Shown: positions 30,193-38,875 of the stretch, in pieces
How the letters are laid out: every line of letters begins with the position of its first letter
How positions within the stretch are numbered: the stretch's first letter is position 1
Origin: Psychrosphaera sp.
GTDB lineage: Bacteria; Pseudomonadota; Gammaproteobacteria; Enterobacterales; Alteromonadaceae
Length of the DNA stretch: 44,650 bases
Direction of reading: 5' to 3'
Assembly (NCBI GenBank): GCA_028098005.1
Contig: JAOHFM010000009.1
Span: 1-44,650 of the forward strand
Translations under genes and position numbers: made by a program
The notes under the pieces: model-generated
The model's database searches: none
Told to the model about the DNA's origin: nothing
Seen by the model: the letters and a program-made list of their open reading frames with translations, nothing else

Positions 30193-33100
30193 CACGTCAA
30201 CGTCTCTAGCTACATTTGCATTGCGTAAGCCTGTTACCACCGTAATTCTATTTTTATCCTTGTTAATGTTAGGGGCGATATCAAGCCGGTTACTGCCATT
30301 AGAAAAGTTTCCTGGAATTGAAATTCCGGAGCTTTTTATAAACATACCCTACCCTAACTCAACACCGGCGGAGGTTGAGCGTCAAATTACAAAACCCGTT
30401 GAAGAGGTCTTGGCTACTATTTCCGGTATTCAACAAGCTCAGTCTTGGTCTAACGAGTCAGGAGCAAATATAGGTTTATCTTTTAAATGGGATGAAAATA
30501 TTAGCGCCAAATCGATAGAAGCTAGAGAAAAAATAGATGCTATTAGGGAGCTTTTACCTGACGATCTTGAACGCATCATGGTGTACCAGTTTAATACTGG
30601 TGATTTTCCTGTGTTTAATTTGAGAATATCTTCCGAGCGTGACCTTTCCTTTGCCTATGATCTTTTAGATAAACAGTTAAAGCGCCCTATTGAGCGCGTT
30701 CCTGGCGTATCTCAAGTTACGTTATACGGCGTTGATAAACGTGAGATTTCTATTCGTCTAGATGAAACAAAAATAGCCGCTTACAAGCTTTCAGTTCCTA
30801 GCATTATTAATCGTCTTCGGGGTATGAATTTCAGCCAGTCTGCCGGTTTTTTAAATACGGCAAAAGGCAAAATATTAATTTCTCCAAACGGGCAATTTAG
30901 AGATCTGGAGGAAGTTCAAAATGCACCAATCACCGAACATGTGAAACTTAAAGATATTGCAAATATTACCTATGAGCTGCCTGAGCGTGAAGAAGGTCGT
31001 CACCTGCACCAAACTTACGCAATCGGTATGGACGTAATGAAAGAGTCCAACGCTAATTTAGTGGATGTTGCAACACGAGTAATGGCCGTTGTTGAAGAAG
31101 CCAAAAGCAATCCGCAATTTGATGGAATTTCTCTTTTTGTGATGCAAAACACCGCTGAAGATGTAACAACATCACTCGGTAATTTAACAGAAGCAGGCTT
31201 AATTGGTGCGTTTCTATCTATTGTAGTGCTTTATGCCTTTTTGCGGCACTTTGCCACGACCGTTATAGTGGTTCTGTCGGTGCCCTTTGCTATTTGTATT
31301 ACCTTGGGCGCAATGTATGTTTTAGGTTACAGCTTGAACGTGTTGTCCTTAATGGGACTCATGTTGGCAATCGGTATGTTAGTAGACAATGCCGTTGTGG
31401 TTACGGAGTCTATATTTCATGAACGACAGTCTGACAGTAATATTAAAACAGCTACCGTTAATGGCGTTAACCATGTTTCACTAGCAGTAATCGCGGGCAC
31501 ATGTACAACTGCTATTGTTTTTTTGCCGAACATAATAGGTAAAAAAATTGATGTAACTATTTTCCTTGAGCACGTAGCCATCGCTATTTGTATTTCTTTA
31601 TTTGCATCACTACTCATTGCACAAACACTTATACCGTTACTCACAAGTAAAATTAAAAACATTCCTAAATCGAATAGTTCTGTAGATAAGTCTCATGTGT
31701 TTTATAAAAACATACTCACCAAAGTGATGACACATCAGAAAAAGTCCTTTTTTGTTGGCTTTTTATTGTTCATTTCCATGGCGATACCACTAAACATGGT
31801 TTCAAGTGATGAAGAAAATGGCGTCAGCAACAGCAGAATGTGGCTTAACTACAATATTCAAGGCAATCAAAGTTTAGAGGAAGTAGAGCAAGCGGTCATT
31901 CAAATGGAAGACTATTTATACAAGAACCAAGAACTCTTTGAATTTGAAAGTGTATATTCCTATTACAGAGCAGGCTTTGCTCGCTCTACATTAAATATGA
32001 ATAAAGAGTTAACCCAATCACCAAGTGCCATTAAAAAACACATAGAAGAAAACTGGCCAACGTTAGTCATTGCAAAACCTCAATTTGGTTGGAACCAAGG
32101 TAATGGTGGTGGAGTAAGAGTTAGCTTAGCAGGCCCTTCTACTGAGGTACTTATTGAAATAGCAGACCAGGTTGTACCACTGTTAGCAAAAACAAAAGGC
32201 CTACAAGACGTAAAGTCGGAAATAACGGGCGACCAAAAAGAAATTCAAATCATTGTTAACCGTGAAAAAATTCAACGCTTTGGTTTGAGTAGCCGCGAGG
32301 TTGCGCAAGCTGCATCGTCTGCCCTGAGAGGTTTAAACTTGAGGACCTTCAGAGATCCAAATGCAGGTGAAATTCAAGTAAGACTAAAATTCGCCGAAGA
32401 TGTAGAAAAGTCGTTAGAGCGCTTTAAATCTATTATCGTTATTTCTAAAAATGGAATCGATTATCGGCTTGATCAACTTGCTGACATTGTTATTACACCA
32501 AGGTTGAATCAAATATATCGCCGCTTTCGACAAACCAATTTAGCCATAGGTGCAAACTTGGAAGAAGGCACGACCTTAGAGCAAGCACAAGAACGAATTA
32601 CGATGATGATGGAGCAAATAGAACTACCAACAGGCTATAAATGGACGTTAACAGGAAGCTTTGAACGTCAAGCTGAAGCCGAAAACATCATGCAAGTTAA
32701 TATGCTACTGGCCTTAATTATGATTTATATTGTAATGGCGGCCTTGTTTGAAAGTCTTATATTGCCTACGGCGGTTATTACCTCATTATTGTTTTCAATA
32801 TCTGGTACCTTCTGGGCGCTCGCCATAACAGGCACAAGTATGTCGGTAATGGTGATGATTGGCATACTTATTTTAATGGGTATTGTGGTCAACAATGGCA
32901 TTGTATTAGTAGACCGAATAAATCAGTTGCGTGAGCAAGGAGTGACACTGTATACAGCCGTTATTGAAGGCAGCACAAGTAGATTAAGACCCATTTTAAT
33001 GACGGTTTCTACCACCATTCTTGGATTAGTACCCTTAGCAATCGGCGATGCTAATATAGGTGGCACAGGAAGTCCTGAATACTCGCCAATGGCCATAGCT

Positions 33101-33250
33101 ATCATGGGAGGACTTTTATTTTCTACTGTTACTAGCCTCTTCTTAGTGCCTTTAGCTTATGTATTATTGCTTAAACTAACAGACCGAACGCAGCGCTTGT
33201 TTACCCGAGCTAATAATTTAGCCGCTAAAGTTACAAGGACCGGATCTTAG
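30167..33250 (+). CDS. RND efflux permease, second of a pair
   Basis: Second HAE1-type permease of the operon, 1027 residues from the ATG at 30167, chosen because AAGGAG lies 6 bases ahead; the start overlaps the previous gene by 26 bases, so translation is coupled. TM1 near 20-37, TM4 motif GMLVDNAVVVTES (Asp-Asn in place of Asp-Asp), TM10 MGIVVNNGIVLVDRINQLREQG (Asn in place of the AcrB lysine). The last two helices end near LLLKLTDR. Two unlike permeases with one adaptor recall MdtABC, where MdtB and MdtC form a mixed trimer; whether that happens here is inference. Ends at a bidirectional terminator. Confidence 0.93.
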   Translation: MSLPSQQSSTSTSLATFALRKPVTTVILFLSLLMLGAISSRLLPLEKFPGIEIPELFINIPYPNSTPAEVERQITKPVEEVLATISGIQQAQSWSNESGANIGLSFKWDENISAKSIEAREKIDAIRELLPDDLERIMVYQFNTGDFPVFNLRISSERDLSFAYDLLDKQLKRPIERVPGVSQVTLYGVDKREISIRLDETKIAAYKLSVPSIINRLRGMNFSQSAGFLNTAKGKILISPNGQFRDLEEVQNAPITEHVKLKDIANITYELPEREEGRHLHQTYAIGMDVMKESNANLVDVATRVMAVVEEAKSNPQFDGISLFVMQNTAEDVTTSLGNLTEAGLIGAFLSIVVLYAFLRHFATTVIVVLSVPFAICITLGAMYVLGYSLNVLSLMGLMLAIGMLVDNAVVVTESIFHERQSDSNIKTATVNGVNHVSLAVIAGTCTTAIVFLPNIIGKKIDVTIFLEHVAIAICISLFASLLIAQTLIPLLTSKIKNIPKSNSSVDKSHVFYKNILTKVMTHQKKSFFVGFLLFISMAIPLNMVSSDEENGVSNSRMWLNYNIQGNQSLEEVEQAVIQMEDYLYKNQELFEFESVYSYYRAGFARSTLNMNKELTQSPSAIKKHIEENWPTLVIAKPQFGWNQGNGGGVRVSLAGPSTEVLIEIADQVVPLLAKTKGLQDVKSEITGDQKEIQIIVNREKIQRFGLSSREVAQAASSALRGLNLRTFRDPNAGEIQVRLKFAEDVEKSLERFKSIIVISKNGIDYRLDQLADIVITPRLNQIYRRFRQTNLAIGANLEEGTTLEQAQERITMMMEQIELPTGYKWTLTGSFERQAEAENIMQVNMLLALIMIYIVMAALFESLILPTAVITSLLFSISGTFWALAITGTSMSVMVMIGILILMGIVVNNGIVLVDRINQLREQGVTLYTAVIEGSTSRLRPILMTVSTTILGLVPLAIGDANIGGTGSPEYSPMAIAIMGGLLFSTVTSLFLVPLAYVLLLKLTDRTQRLFTRANNLAAKVTRTGS

Positions 33251-33256
33251 AAAGTA

Positions 33257-33293
33257 AAAAGCCTCATAGGTGGAATGTACTTATGAGGCTTTT
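33257..33293. terminator. Bidirectional terminator between convergent RND operons
   Basis: 12-bp perfect stem AAAAGCCTCATA / TATGAGGCTTTT with a 13-base loop, between the stops of two convergent permease genes. Confidence 0.85.
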
Positions 33294-33317
33294 CAATTAG
33301 TTAAATTGAGTATAAGG

Positions 33318-36300
33318 TTACTCACTTGTTGTTTTTTTTGCCTTAGATTCCATAAGCAACAAATACATAACTGGAACAACAATTAACGTTAAAACAGTCG
33401 CAAAACCTAAACCAAACATAATCACAACCGCCATACTTTTAAAAAAATCATCGGTCAGTAACGGCGCCATGCCTAAAACCGTTGTAATTGCAGCCATTGA
33501 AACGGGCCTAACACGACTCACAGCGGCAAGAACAATTGCGTTATAAAAAGTTCGTCCGTCTTCTTTTTCTAACTCTATTTGCTCAACTAAAACAATGCCA
33601 TTCTTAATGAGCATGCCAGAAAGACTTAACAACCCAAGTAAACTCATAAAGCCAAATGCGATACCAGTGGTTAAAAAACCAAATGAAACGCCGATTATGG
33701 CTAGCGGTACCGTGGTCCAAATCACCGTTGCCAGTTTAAAAGAGTTAAATAACAAAACGGTAATGATAAACATGAGTGCAAAACCCAAAGGTAACGCACT
33801 AAATATTGGTTTTTGGGCTTTTTTACTAGCTTCATACTCGCCTCCCCAACTTAACTCATAACCTGTAGGCAGTTCAATTTGTTCTATTTTTGGCTTAACT
33901 TTAGCGAATAGTTGAGCTGCAGTTTTATCAGACAAAATATCATGATCGGCCATCACAGTAAGTGTACGCTTGCGATCCCTTCGGTTAATAATTGGATCTT
34001 CAAACTCCATAGAAAAGTTAGAAATAACTTTAGACAGCGGTACATATTGAGACAGTACCGGAGAATAAATCTGCATATCTTCAATACTATCAATAACATT
34101 TCGTTGCTGCTCAGGCATTCTTACTACAATTGGGAGTCTTTCAGTGCCTTCACGATAAACGCCTACCGTTTTACCAACAAAATTAGTTAACAATAAGTCA
34201 TCAACCGCAGATTTAGTTATGCCCACTTCTCTCGCAGCAATTGCATCAAACTTTGGTCGCATCACTTTTGTCATGTTTTTCCAATTATCTGTTATATTTT
34301 TTGCGTCCTGTTCAGTTAACAAAATACGCTTTGCTTGGTCAGCTAAACCCCTGAGCACAACAGGATCTGGGCCCGAAAAACGAGCTTCTATTTTTGATGC
34401 TTGAGCTGGCCCTATTTCCACTCTAAGAAGTTTTGACTCTATTGTTGGATAATTGTCAGATATATATTGGCGCGCAAACTTCATTAAGGGCTCTAAGTCT
34501 TCCTTATTTGTTACGCGAACAATGAGTTGACCGTAGTTACTATAGTTAAGCTCCATATTGTAGGTCAGCATAAATCTAGCGGCTCCGCGTCCTATAGTAT
34601 TAGACACAAACTCAACTTTGTTTTGCTCCATTAGTGCTTTTTCTAATGCAATACCAGTTTCTTCTGTTGCTCTAATATCAGAACCTTGTGGCAAGCGGTA
34701 CTCAACGTAAAACATAGGTAGGTTTGACGCTGGAAAAAAGGATTGTTTTACAGATCCAAAACCTACAACAGCTGCAACAAATAATAAAAACATGAAAAGC
34801 ATCGTTGTTTTAGGGAAATTTAACGCCTTCGTCAGCAACTGCTTGTACCCAACATACAATTTACCTGCATAAGGGTCAGGCTCCGAATCAGAAGTATCTT
34901 CGTTTTTAGATTCTTTAAACAAAATGCTGGCGTAAAACGGAGTAATTGTAATCGCTGTAACCCAGCTCAGTAAGAGAGAAATAAGCAGCACATAAAATAA
35001 AGAGCCTGCAAACTCTCCCGTAGCATCAGGCGAAAGACCAATAGGGGCGAATGCAATAATTGCAATAAAGGTGGCCGCTAACAATGGCCATTTAGTTTGG
35101 CGTACAATTAAACTAGCCGCATCCGCCTTACTCATTTTTCTGTGCATACCAACTAAAATACCTTCAACAATCACTATGGCATTATCTACTAGCATACCAA
35201 GCGCTATTATTAAGGCACCTAATGACACTCTATGCAGTTGTAAGTCTAAGATATTCATGAAAATGAAGGTACCTAGCACTGTTAACAGCAGTATTCCTCC
35301 AATCAACAAGCCAGTTTTTACGCCCATGAAAAGTAATAATACAATGATTACAATTACAACGGCTTCTACCAAACTCTGAATGAAGCCTGATACCGACTCT
35401 TCTACCTCTTTTGGCTGATTATATACGGTGCTAATGTCCATCCCATAAGGACGTTGTAATTCTAGTTCTTGCAACTTTGATGAAACGATTTCACCTATAT
35501 CAACAACGTTTGCGCCTGACGTAAATGACAATCCCACGTATATCGAAGGAGCACCATTGTGTCTAACAATATGACTTGGAGTTTCATCATAGTCTTTGTA
35601 AATCTTAGCAATATCGGACAGGATAATACGCTTAGACTGCCCTGGAGGGCTTATAACAAGGTCCCCTAACTCTTGAACAGTCTCAAATTCGCCCGTTGGG
35701 TCAAATCTAATTTTTTCATCGCCTACTCGAACAAAACCTGCATTAGAGACTACATTTTGTTGAGCCAATAGCTGGTACAAATAATCTGTAGAAATCCCCA
35801 GAGACACCATTCGGTTTTGGGACATTTCAATAATAACTTGCTCTTGTTCAGAACCAACAACTGTTACTTTTCCTATCCCTTTTATTAACACTAATTCGCG
35901 TCGTATATAGTCAACGTAGTCATTGAGCTCGTCGTTACTGTACCCTTCACCGGAAACCGCCAGCAGTACCCCAAATACGTCTCCAAAATCATCTCTAACT
36001 ATTGGTGCAGTTGTGCCGGCAGGTAACTGGGGCTGATAGTCATTAATCTTACGTCTAAGCTCGTCCCAAATTTGTCGTAATTCTGTCTTTCGATACGTCG
36101 ACTTCATCTCTACAATAATTTGCGATATACCAGCGCTGGTAATGGACTTAACATTATCTACATAAGCAAGCTTTTGAATTTCATTTTCTAGTGGGTGGGT
36201 TACTTCTTCCTCTACCTGAACCGGAGAGGCACCGGGATACTGAGTTATTACAATTGCCTGCTTTAAAACAAACTCAGGATCTTCAAGTTGGCCTAATTGA

Positions 36301-36398
36301 AAATAGGAAATTAAACCACCTATAAAAAGAACGACAGCAAACAACCAAGATGTTGTTTTTTGTTTAACAAAATGTCGAGCAACATCAAAACCGTCAGA
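33318..36398 (-). CDS. RND efflux permease (TriC-like branch)
   Basis: Third RND permease of the window. ATG 36398 is preferred (MSDGFDVARHFVKQKTTSWLF, 1026 residues): it lies 5 bases after the adaptor stop and follows AGGGGG; the upstream in-frame codon lies inside the adaptor gene. FQLGQLEDPEFVLKQAIVITQYPGA near residues 37-60 resembles TriC-like pumps. TM4 reads GMLVDNAIVIVEG; TM10 keeps the relay lysine (SGMLIKNGIVLVEQIE), unlike the two permeases of the other operon. Pairs with the adaptor directly upstream; no outer-membrane channel gene. The divergent LysR gene is the likely regulator. Confidence 0.92.
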   Translation of the reverse strand, partial: SDGFDVARHFVKQKTTSWLFAVVLFIGGLISYFQLGQLEDPEFVLKQAIVITQYPGASPVQVEEEVTHPLENEIQKLAYVDNVKSITSAGISQIIVEMKSTYRKTELRQIWDELRRKINDYQPQLPAGTTAPIVRDDFGDVFGVLLAVSGEGYSNDELNDYVDYIRRELVLIKGIGKVTVVGSEQEQVIIEMSQNRMVSLGISTDYLYQLLAQQNVVSNAGFVRVGDEKIRFDPTGEFETVQELGDLVISPPGQSKRIILSDIAKIYKDYDETPSHIVRHNGAPSIYVGLSFTSGANVVDIGEIVSSKLQELELQRPYGMDISTVYNQPKEVEESVSGFIQSLVEAVVIVIIVLLLFMGVKTGLLIGGILLLTVLGTFIFMNILDLQLHRVSLGALIIALGMLVDNAIVIVEGILVGMHRKMSKADAASLIVRQTKWPLLAATFIAIIAFAPIGLSPDATGEFAGSLFYVLLISLLLSWVTAITITPFYASILFKESKNEDTSDSEPDPYAGKLYVGYKQLLTKALNFPKTTMLFMFLLFVAAVVGFGSVKQSFFPASNLPMFYVEYRLPQGSDIRATEETGIALEKALMEQNKVEFVSNTIGRGAARFMLTYNMELNYSNYGQLIVRVTNKEDLEPLMKFARQYISDNYPTIESKLLRVEIGPAQASKIEARFSGPDPVVLRGLADQAKRILLTEQDAKNITDNWKNMTKVMRPKFDAIAAREVGITKSAVDDLLLTNFVGKTVGVYREGTERLPIVVRMPEQQRNVIDSIEDMQIYSPVLSQYVPLSKVISNFSMEFEDPIINRRDRKRTLTVMADHDILSDKTAAQLFAKVKPKIEQIELPTGYELSWGGEYEASKKAQKPIFSALPLGFALMFIITVLLFNSFKLATVIWTTVPLAIIGVSFGFLTTGIAFGFMSLLGLLSLSGMLIKNGIVLVEQIELEKEDGRTFYNAIVLAAVSRVRPVSMAAITTVLGMAPLLTDDFFKSMAVVIMFGLGFATVLTLIVVPVMYLLLMESKAKKTTSE

Positions 36399-36403
36399 CA
36401 TTG

Positions 36404-37537
36404 TTAAAGCCCCCTCTCTTGCTTCCATTCAGAAATCACACTTCCTTCTGGAATTAAATGAGGACCTGCAGCAACTACCCTATCGTTACTCGTTAACGAA
36501 TTACTTTCTATCGGCTTTATTACAACACCAGTTTGTCTGGTTTCTACTACAGTAACTCTGACTAGCTCGGTCTGCATATTACTATTCACTTTAAGAATAA
36601 ACTTTACATCTAAATTTTCTATCTCGCTGACTTTACTATTTGGCACAAATAACGATGAAATTGGAACAATGAGAGCGTTGGCATCACTCGTTAACAATTT
36701 GTCTAACTCGACTTCTAACGCCGCGGTCATACCGGCCAATACGTTAATATCTTCTGGTGTTGGCATAGTAAAAACGACTTGATAAGACTTAGTCGCCGCA
36801 TTAGGAATAATGTCATGCTCTTTTAGTGTCACCTTGTATCTCTTTTTTTGCTCACCATCAAATGTTAGCGTTGGTTGATAAGCTTGGGCTGTAGAAGACT
36901 TAGGTAACCGAATCATCAATTGCTCAGGTACTTGTATGACAACGTCAATTGTTTCTCTTCCTTGGAGCTCCAAAATTGGTTGTTTAGCTTGAATAAACTC
37001 AAAAGCCTCAACATTAACGTGAGCAACAACACCTGCAAAAGGCGCTTTAATGGTAGAGTATTTCAGATTGTTTTTTGCCGAATCAAGGTTTGCAGATGCT
37101 ATATCTAACTCTGCTTTTAATTGGTCATATTCTGCAGACGATATGAGCTTTTCTTTAAGTAATTTGTCTGCTCGCTCAAACTGAGACTTGGTTAAATCAA
37201 ATCTTGCTAATGCTTGTTTATGTTGAATCATAAAGTCACTGTCATCTAATTTAGCGAGTACTTGATCTTTTTCTACGTGTTGACCTGCAACAACCGCTAT
37301 TTTTGATACTTCACCGTTAACTCTAAATGCTAGGTGAGCGTAAATTGATGGTTCCACCGTGGCAGGAAAGGTTCGAATAGTATCGCCCTGCAGTCTTTTT
37401 ACTTCTGCCAGTTTTGCCGGTCGTATATTGTTAACTTTACTGGTTTCTTCTTTCTCACTTGAGCACCCAGCAACGAAGAGAAAACAGGAAAGAGTAGAGA
37501 AAAACACCGTTGCCTTTATAAATTTTGAGTAAGCCAT
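36404..37537 (-). CDS. RND efflux periplasmic adaptor lipoprotein
   Basis: Adaptor of the minus-strand RND pump. Start ATG 37537: it begins directly with a lipoprotein signal (lipobox FVAGC, Cys25) and has AAGG about 8 bases upstream; the TTG at 37561 would add eight residues with no good site. Mature part: barrel-sandwich motif AHLAFRVNGEVSKIAVVAGQHVEKDQVLAKLD, a helical hairpin (about 105-160, RFDLTKSQFERADKLLKEKLIS), the second lipoyl half TIKAPFAGVVAHVNVEAFEF, then the beta-barrel region. 377 residues. First gene of a two-gene operon, divergent from lysR across 120 bases. Substrate unknown. Confidence 0.92.
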   Translation of the reverse strand: MAYSKFIKATVFFSTLSCFLFVAGCSSEKEETSKVNNIRPAKLAEVKRLQGDTIRTFPATVEPSIYAHLAFRVNGEVSKIAVVAGQHVEKDQVLAKLDDSDFMIQHKQALARFDLTKSQFERADKLLKEKLISSAEYDQLKAELDIASANLDSAKNNLKYSTIKAPFAGVVAHVNVEAFEFIQAKQPILELQGRETIDVVIQVPEQLMIRLPKSSTAQAYQPTLTFDGEQKKRYKVTLKEHDIIPNAATKSYQVVFTMPTPEDINVLAGMTAALEVELDKLLTSDANALIVPISSLFVPNSKVSEIENLDVKFILKVNSNMQTELVRVTVVETRQTGVVIKPIESNSLTSNDRVVAAGPHLIPEGSVISEWKQERGL

Positions 37538-37585
37538 TGAAAAAACCTTGTATTTAAGCAATTTTTTTGAATTTTAACACCAATC

Positions 37586-37608
37586 TTAATAATTGATATT
37601 TATATTAA
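37586..37608. promoter_or_regulatory. Possible LysR-type binding region in adaptor/lysR divergent promoter
   Basis: TTAAT-N13-ATTAA inverted repeat in the 120-base gap between the divergent adaptor and LysR genes. LysR proteins usually bind a dyad in such a gap. The repeat is AT-only and short, so the call is weak. Confidence 0.3.
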
Positions 37609-37657
37609 ATTAACATCTATATAATATTTACTTATGTACTTTAAGAAGCGTTGAGTA

Positions 37658-38542
37658 ATGATAAAAATAGACCAGCTAGAAACCTTTATAACTGTATTTG
37701 AGACAGGGTCAATAAACTCAGCGGCACAACAACTCGTAAAAACTCAGCCAGCCGTCAGTATGACGCTAAAACGACTCGAAGAGTCGATAGGTTTCCTACT
37801 TTTTGATAGAACAAACTATAGACTTAAACCAACAGATAGAGGTCATATCTATTATCAAAAAGCGAAATCTATTTTAGATCAAATGTATCAACTGCAAGAG
37901 TTAAGCTCGAGTCTTACAGCCGGCGTGGAAGATAAAGTTTCTATAGCAATTGAAGATACTGCAAATATTGCTTCGATATTAAAAAAGCTTCAGCCTTTGC
38001 AGTCCTTATTTCCAAACACTGAACTCGCCATCGAAGCAGAGAGTAGACTAAACAGCTTAACTAGGTTAGCAAAAGAGGAAGTCCAATTAGCAATTACGCC
38101 TTGGATATTTACATTTGCTAGCGAAGGAGATTTTGAGTCTAAAGCAATTAAATCTATGTCGATGTTTTATTGTATTCACAAAGATCTAGCTGCAACTTTA
38201 GGCATCACATGTGAGTCAGAAGTAACAGAACAAGTATTAATGCAGTTACCACAAATTGTACCCACCGAATTTAGCGTTAAACTTAATCACGCTAAAATTA
38301 TGAAACCGATTGGTCGTAGTATTGTAAAAGTAAATAATTTAACCGCAATGCTAGCTGCTTTAAATGCCAAGCTTGGTTGGGGCCCTATGACCGATAGCTA
38401 TTGGAGCCAGGATATGAGATCTCGTTTTTTGCGGTTCCCAATTGATAAAAACTCATCACCAATAAGCAATGAAATTAGAATTGTAAAGAATAGGTACAAC
38501 AGTCTTGGTCCTGCTGCAAAAAAAATATGGTCACTAATATAA
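37658..38542 (+). CDS. LysR-family transcriptional regulator
   Basis: 294 residues. N-terminal winged helix-turn-helix (residues 1-60): IDQLETFITVFETGSINSAAQQLVKTQPAVSMTLKRLEESIGFLLFDR, the standard LysR motif. It is followed by a linker helix and the periplasmic-binding-like effector domain (from about 90), which is short on recognisable ligand residues. Divergent from the RND adaptor/permease operon and the only regulator nearby, so control of that pump is likely but inferred. The effector is unknown. No terminator stands directly behind it. Confidence 0.92.
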   Translation: MIKIDQLETFITVFETGSINSAAQQLVKTQPAVSMTLKRLEESIGFLLFDRTNYRLKPTDRGHIYYQKAKSILDQMYQLQELSSSLTAGVEDKVSIAIEDTANIASILKKLQPLQSLFPNTELAIEAESRLNSLTRLAKEEVQLAITPWIFTFASEGDFESKAIKSMSMFYCIHKDLAATLGITCESEVTEQVLMQLPQIVPTEFSVKLNHAKIMKPIGRSIVKVNNLTAMLAALNAKLGWGPMTDSYWSQDMRSRFLRFPIDKNSSPISNEIRIVKNRYNSLGPAAKKIWSLI

Positions 38543-38809
38543 AAACATCACAAAATGTAAACAATAGGTTACAAAAGGAATGGTAGTGAGCTTGTATTTA
38601 TGCGACAAAAGCTGTGGATAACCTGAGGAAAAGCAGTGATCAAGGCAATTCTAATTATTAACGATTATAAATATAGCTAAGCAATACAAGACTAAAAAAT
38701 ACACAGGTACAACTTTAACAAACTTTTTTTTTCAGCTAATCTTAAATTCAGTTAGTCACCAAAACAGGTTGGTTTGACAAAAGTGCTTTCGGGTACTTAC
38801 AGTTTTAGC
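38543..38809 (+). other. Gene-free spacer before the candidate sRNA
   Basis: No protein gene on either strand. It holds TGTAA-N8-TTACA (38556-38573), a perfect DnaA-box sequence on the minus strand (TTATCCACA; plus-strand TGTGGATAA at 38613-38621), a weak promoter-like pair TTAACA-N16-TAATCT (38715-38742), a small hairpin AAGTGC / GTACTT (38781-38798), and the TTGACA used by the sRNA candidate. Confidence 0.5.
38774..38803 (+). promoter_or_regulatory. Promoter of the candidate small RNA
   Basis: Perfect -35 TTGACA (38774-38779), 18-base spacer, TACAGT (38798-38803, 4 of 6 to TATAAT). Start would be near 38810, about 60 bases before a strong terminator with no reading frame between them. Confidence 0.45.
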
Positions 38810-38870
38810 GCACGGCTCATTAAGAGCCATTCCCCTCGCCCAGATCAGGATTAGTTCTGGGCTTTTTTTT
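38810..38870 (+). ncRNA. Candidate small regulatory RNA (about 60 nt)
   Basis: Layout: 5' hairpin GGCTC-ATTAA-GAGCC (38814-38828), an unpaired C-rich linker ATTCCCCTCG (38829-38838), and a terminator hairpin GCCCAGA / TCTGGGC followed by eight T (to 38870). A promoter with a perfect -35 stands immediately upstream. The terminator has a T-run only on the plus strand, so it cannot serve tatD, and it lies about 300 bases beyond the lysR stop. The C-rich linker could pair with Shine-Dalgarno sequences, as in several Hfq-dependent RNAs. I know no named RNA with this sequence. It could instead be the far 3' end of the lysR message. Confidence 0.45.
38838..38870 (+). terminator. Intrinsic terminator, plus strand only
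   Basis: GCCCAGA (38838-38844) and TCTGGGC (38856-38862) form a 7-bp stem with an 11-base loop, followed by TTTTTTTT. Ends the candidate sRNA or the lysR transcript, just before the convergent tatD stop. Confidence 0.8.
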
Positions 38871-38875
38871 GCTTG

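Noticed and set aside
26926..33250. Recent tandem duplication of the two permease genes
   Set aside because: The proteins share only family-level motifs and differ in the inter-domain region; no long DNA identity is visible.
38838..38870. End of an rRNA or tRNA operon
   Set aside because: The strong terminator suggested a stable RNA, but no tRNA cloverleaf or 5S-like sequence precedes it.
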